15,688 nucleotides of DNA, from assembly GCA_023431215.1 (NCBI GenBank), contig JAEYXR010000124.1, forward strand, positions 1-15,688. The letters are read 5' to 3'. Source of the DNA: Bacillota bacterium. Its GTDB lineage: Bacteria; Bacillota; Clostridia; Oscillospirales; Ruminococcaceae. The notes beneath the pieces were generated by a model that was given only the letters and a program-made list of their open reading frames with translations, ran no database searches and had not been told where the DNA came from. Position numbers and translations under genes: made by a program. This document shows positions 13,728 to 15,688 of the stretch, piece after piece (within the stretch, counting starts at the first letter, position 1; the number at the start of each line of letters is the position of its first letter).

Positions 13728-13753
13728 AGGCACGGCTTTGCCGTGCCTTTTTT
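13728..13753 (+). terminator. Terminator after acpP
   Basis: GGCACGGC at 13729-13736 and GCCGTGCC at 13740-13747 form a perfect 8-bp stem with a TTT loop, followed by six T (13748-13753), 29 bases after the acpP stop codon. Confidence 0.92.
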
Positions 13754-13971
13754 GTATGGAAAAGCGCAAACCGGTACCGCCTTACATTGCCTTTGCACCA
13801 GCAAGGGCAGGGAATTGCATTTTTCATTAAGTAGTATTTAGCGGTAATTTGGTTTCCTTATCTGCCCGAAAATTAAAAGGGATATGCCCATGGAGCAAAG
13901 CATTTTAAACTGCAATATTGTATTCATGGCAGCATGGCAGAAAAGGTAGAAAGCTTTATGCTAAAATACGC

Positions 13972-14000
13972 TTGAAAAGGGCTTTTAGGCTTGCTATAAT
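13972..14000 (+). promoter_or_regulatory. Promoter of proS
   Basis: TTGAAA at 13972-13977 and a consensus TATAAT at 13995-14000 are separated by 17 bases, with an extended -10 TGC directly before the -10. Transcription should begin near 14007. The 218 bases from the acpP terminator to this promoter hold no gene I can support. Confidence 0.8.
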
Positions 14001-14006
14001 GATGTG

Positions 14007-14112
14007 TAACCATCTTTTGGGACAAGCGCCCGTAAGGTGGATAAAAACACATAGCATGCGGTGGGGAGAAGGGCTCCCGGTCGATGCTGTGTTTACTGAA
14101 AGGAACAGAAAA
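14007..14112 (+). promoter_or_regulatory. Structured ~106-nt 5' leader of proS
   Basis: Two hairpins fill the leader. The first pairs CCATCTT (14010-14016) with AAGGTGG (14034-14040) around an inner GGG/CCC. The second pairs AAACAC and AGCAT (14045-14057) with ATGCT and GTGTTT (14084-14094) around a GGGAG/CTCCC tip (14064-14078). The first contains TTTGGGA at 14016-14022, identical to the anticodon loop of E. coli tRNA-Pro(UGG). There is no T-box consensus and no terminator. Regulation by ProRS binding to a tRNA-like leader is conceivable but speculative. Confidence 0.4.
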
Positions 14113-15549
14113 ATGGCAGAACAGAAAAAGTTTGTGGAAGACATTACCTCTATGGAGGTGGACTTTGCCAAGTGGTTTACTGATGTGGTGAAAAAAGCTG
14201 AACTGGTAGACTACGGCAGCGTGCGGGGCTGCATGATTCTGCGACCTTATGGCTACGCCATCTGGGAAAACATCCAGAAGATTATGGATGGCATGTTTAA
14301 GGAAACAGGACACGAAAATGTGTACATGCCTATGTTTATCCCCGAAAGCCTGCTGCAAAAGGAGAAGGATCACGTAGAAGGCTTTGCGCCCGAGGTGGCA
14401 TGGGTTACCCACGGCGGAAGCGAAAAGCTCAGCGAGCGTCTGTGTGTCCGACCTACCTCTGAGACTTTGTTCTGTGAGCATTATTCTCATATCATCAATT
14501 CCTACCGTGACCTGCCCAAGCTGTACAACCAGTGGTGCTCTGTTGTCCGTTGGGAAAAAACCACCCGCCCCTTCCTTCGCTCCTCCGAGTTTTTGTGGCA
14601 GGAGGGTCATACCATGCACGAAACCGCCGAGGAGGCCAAGGAAGAAACCGAGCGTATGCTGAAGGTGTATGCCCGCTTTTGCAAGGAGTATCTGGCTATC
14701 CCCGTTATTATGGGCAAAAAGACTGATAAGGAAAAATTTGCAGGTGCCGAGGCTACCTACACCATTGAAGCCATGATGCACGACGGCAAGGCACTGCAGT
14801 CCGGCACCAGCCATTACTTTGGCGACGGCTTTGCCAAGGCTTTCGATATTACCTTTACCGACCGCGATAATAAGCTGCAATATCCTCACCAGACCTCCTG
14901 GGGCGTTTCTACCCGTCTCATCGGTGCCATTATCATGACCCATGGAGACGACAGCGGTCTGGTACTGCCTCCTGCTGTGGCTCCCACCCAGGTGGTGGTA
15001 GTCCCCATTGCCCAGCATAAAGCAGGTGTTGCCGAAAAGGCACAGGAGCTGTGCAGCCGCCTCAAAGCAAAATTCCGCACCACCATTGACCTCAGTGACA
15101 ACACCCCCGGCTGGAAGTTCTCCCAGTATGAAATGAAGGGCGTTCCCCTCCGTCTGGAGATTGGCCCCAAGGACATGGAAAACGACCAGTGCGTGCTGGT
15201 TCGCCGCGATACCCGTGAAAAGATATTTGTACCTCTGGCAGAGCTGGAAGGCACCATCCAGCGTTTGCTGGGTGAAATTCACGACAGCCTGTACCAAAAG
15301 GCTTTGGAAAACCGTGAGAAGCGTACCTTTACCGCCACCAGCCTGGAAGAACTGAAAGAGATTGCCGACGGAAGCAACTGCTTCATTAAAACCATGTGGT
15401 GCGGCGACCGTGCCTGTGAAGAAAAGCTGAAGGAAGAAGCAGGAGTTTCCAGCCGCTGTATGCCCTTTGAGCAGGAGCACATTGGTGATACCTGCGTTTG
15501 CTGCGGCAAGCCTGCCACAACCTCTATTATTTGGGGCAAGGCATATTAA
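14113..15549 (+). CDS. proS: Prolyl-tRNA synthetase, short archaeal/eukaryotic-type
   Basis: The 478-residue class II synthetase charges tRNA-Pro with proline. It lacks the editing (INS) domain of the long bacterial form and has the archaeal-type layout: the catalytic core opens with FVEDITSMEVDFAKWF and contains class II motif segments RPTSETLFCEHYSH and RTTRPFLR-like WEKTTRPFLRSSEFLWQEG; then comes an anticodon-binding domain (about 280-390) and a C-terminal zinc-type domain with paired cysteines (CGDRAC, and CVCCG near the end), finishing in a C-terminal Tyr. I use ATG 14113, preceded by AAAGGAA; an upstream 65-codon extension in the same frame is unconserved and covers the promoter and leader. 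The gene is transcribed alone. No T-run terminator follows. Confidence 0.96.
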   Translation: MAEQKKFVEDITSMEVDFAKWFTDVVKKAELVDYGSVRGCMILRPYGYAIWENIQKIMDGMFKETGHENVYMPMFIPESLLQKEKDHVEGFAPEVAWVTHGGSEKLSERLCVRPTSETLFCEHYSHIINSYRDLPKLYNQWCSVVRWEKTTRPFLRSSEFLWQEGHTMHETAEEAKEETERMLKVYARFCKEYLAIPVIMGKKTDKEKFAGAEATYTIEAMMHDGKALQSGTSHYFGDGFAKAFDITFTDRDNKLQYPHQTSWGVSTRLIGAIIMTHGDDSGLVLPPAVAPTQVVVVPIAQHKAGVAEKAQELCSRLKAKFRTTIDLSDNTPGWKFSQYEMKGVPLRLEIGPKDMENDQCVLVRRDTREKIFVPLAELEGTIQRLLGEIHDSLYQKALENREKRTFTATSLEELKEIADGSNCFIKTMWCGDRACEEKLKEEAGVSSRCMPFEQEHIGDTCVCCGKPATTSIIWGKAY

Positions 15550-15688
15550 GGCTATCCCAAGGCCTTGCCTTCATAGGGGGCATCTACGGGCTAAGTGCCG
15601 CCTACGGCGGTTGCCCTCCGAAAGGCCGCCTGCGGGCGTCGCTCCAATACCCCCTACGCTACCCCCCGAATGCGGCTCGAAGCCACAT
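15550..15688. repeat. GC-rich hairpin-forming intergenic DNA after proS (candidate repeat element, cut by the window edge)
   Basis: The last 139 bases differ sharply in composition from the other intergenic regions, being GC-rich. CCGCC (15598-15602) pairs with GGCGG (15606-15610), inside GGGC (15588-15591) and GCCC (15613-15616). GGGGG at 15576-15580 and C-runs at 15650-15666 may close a larger fold. No reading frame of note is present. It resembles dispersed intergenic repeat elements, but only one copy is visible, so this is tentative. Confidence 0.3.

Noticed and set aside
13884..13949. 21-codon frame upstream of proS
   Set aside because: Weak, too-close ribosome-binding site, no promoter directly upstream, and it ends before the proS promoter.
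13918..14112. 65-codon N-terminal extension of ProRS
   Set aside because: It covers a consensus promoter and leader, is unlike any ProRS N-terminus, and ATG 14113 has its own ribosome-binding site.
14007..14112. T-box riboswitch before proS
   Set aside because: No AGGGTGGNACCGCG-type antiterminator, no terminator, and the leader is too short for Stem I.
13924..15480. Minus-strand open frame (518 codons) opposite proS
   Set aside because: Shadow of proS; it spans the proS promoter and leader and has no recognisable domain.
1..15688. CRISPR arrays, tRNA/rRNA genes, insertion sequences, prophage genes
   Set aside because: No regularly spaced repeats, no tRNA cloverleaf, no transposase or integrase signature was seen.

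Overview
The window looks like the chromosome of an anaerobic, fermentative member of the Clostridia, most likely an Oscillospirales/Ruminococcaceae-type gut bacterium. The basis is a trimeric, probably electron-bifurcating [FeFe] hydrogenase (HydABC), a sensory-type [FeFe] hydrogenase homologue with DRTGG and PHP partners, AT-rich intergenic DNA with strong Shine-Dalgarno sites, a DUF4358 lipoprotein, and the short archaeal/eukaryotic-type ProRS common in this group. Species assignment is inference; there is no rRNA gene. No tRNA, insertion sequence or CRISPR array was found.

Layout. 1-962: the end of an ElaA-like acetyltransferase, a 57-residue protein with its own terminator, and a small Xre-type regulator whose membrane-anchor tail is cut off by a frameshift in an A-tract. 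1086-2964: a Na+/phosphate symporter-like gene on the minus strand, ended by a 40-bp perfect palindrome. 3252-6654: a minus-strand operon running 6654 to 3252: DRTGG protein, RsbW/RsbT-like ATPase, HydS-like hydrogenase, second DRTGG protein, PHP-domain protein. 6655-7076: divergent control region with two extended -10 promoters, an inverted repeat between them and a ~198-nt leader able to form competing hairpins. 7077-12138: plus-strand hydrogenase operon hydC, HATPase protein, [2Fe-2S] thioredoxin-like protein, hydB, hydA, then a strong terminator. 12236-12433: a second member of the 57/65-residue small-protein family, with a near-consensus promoter. 12607-13146: DUF4358 lipoprotein. 13466-13699: acyl carrier protein. 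14113-15549: prolyl-tRNA synthetase behind a ~106-nt structured leader. 15550-15688: GC-rich, hairpin-forming DNA running off the end.

How the genes fit together. HydB (FMN/NADH), HydC and HydA (H-cluster) should form a soluble complex that makes H2 from reduced ferredoxin plus NADH, or runs in reverse. The divergent operon carries a hydrogenase-like protein expected to sense H2 or redox state rather than turn over fast, plus ATPase-fold and DRTGG proteins that probably pass on the signal. Two HATPase proteins, one in each divergent operon, lie beside the catalytic and sensory hydrogenases, but the window holds no histidine-phosphoacceptor domain, response regulator or PP2C phosphatase, so the signalling partner is missing or elsewhere. 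The least explained items are the pair of small paralogous proteins, the hyd and proS leaders, and the hairpin between ribosome-binding site and start of the HydS-like gene.
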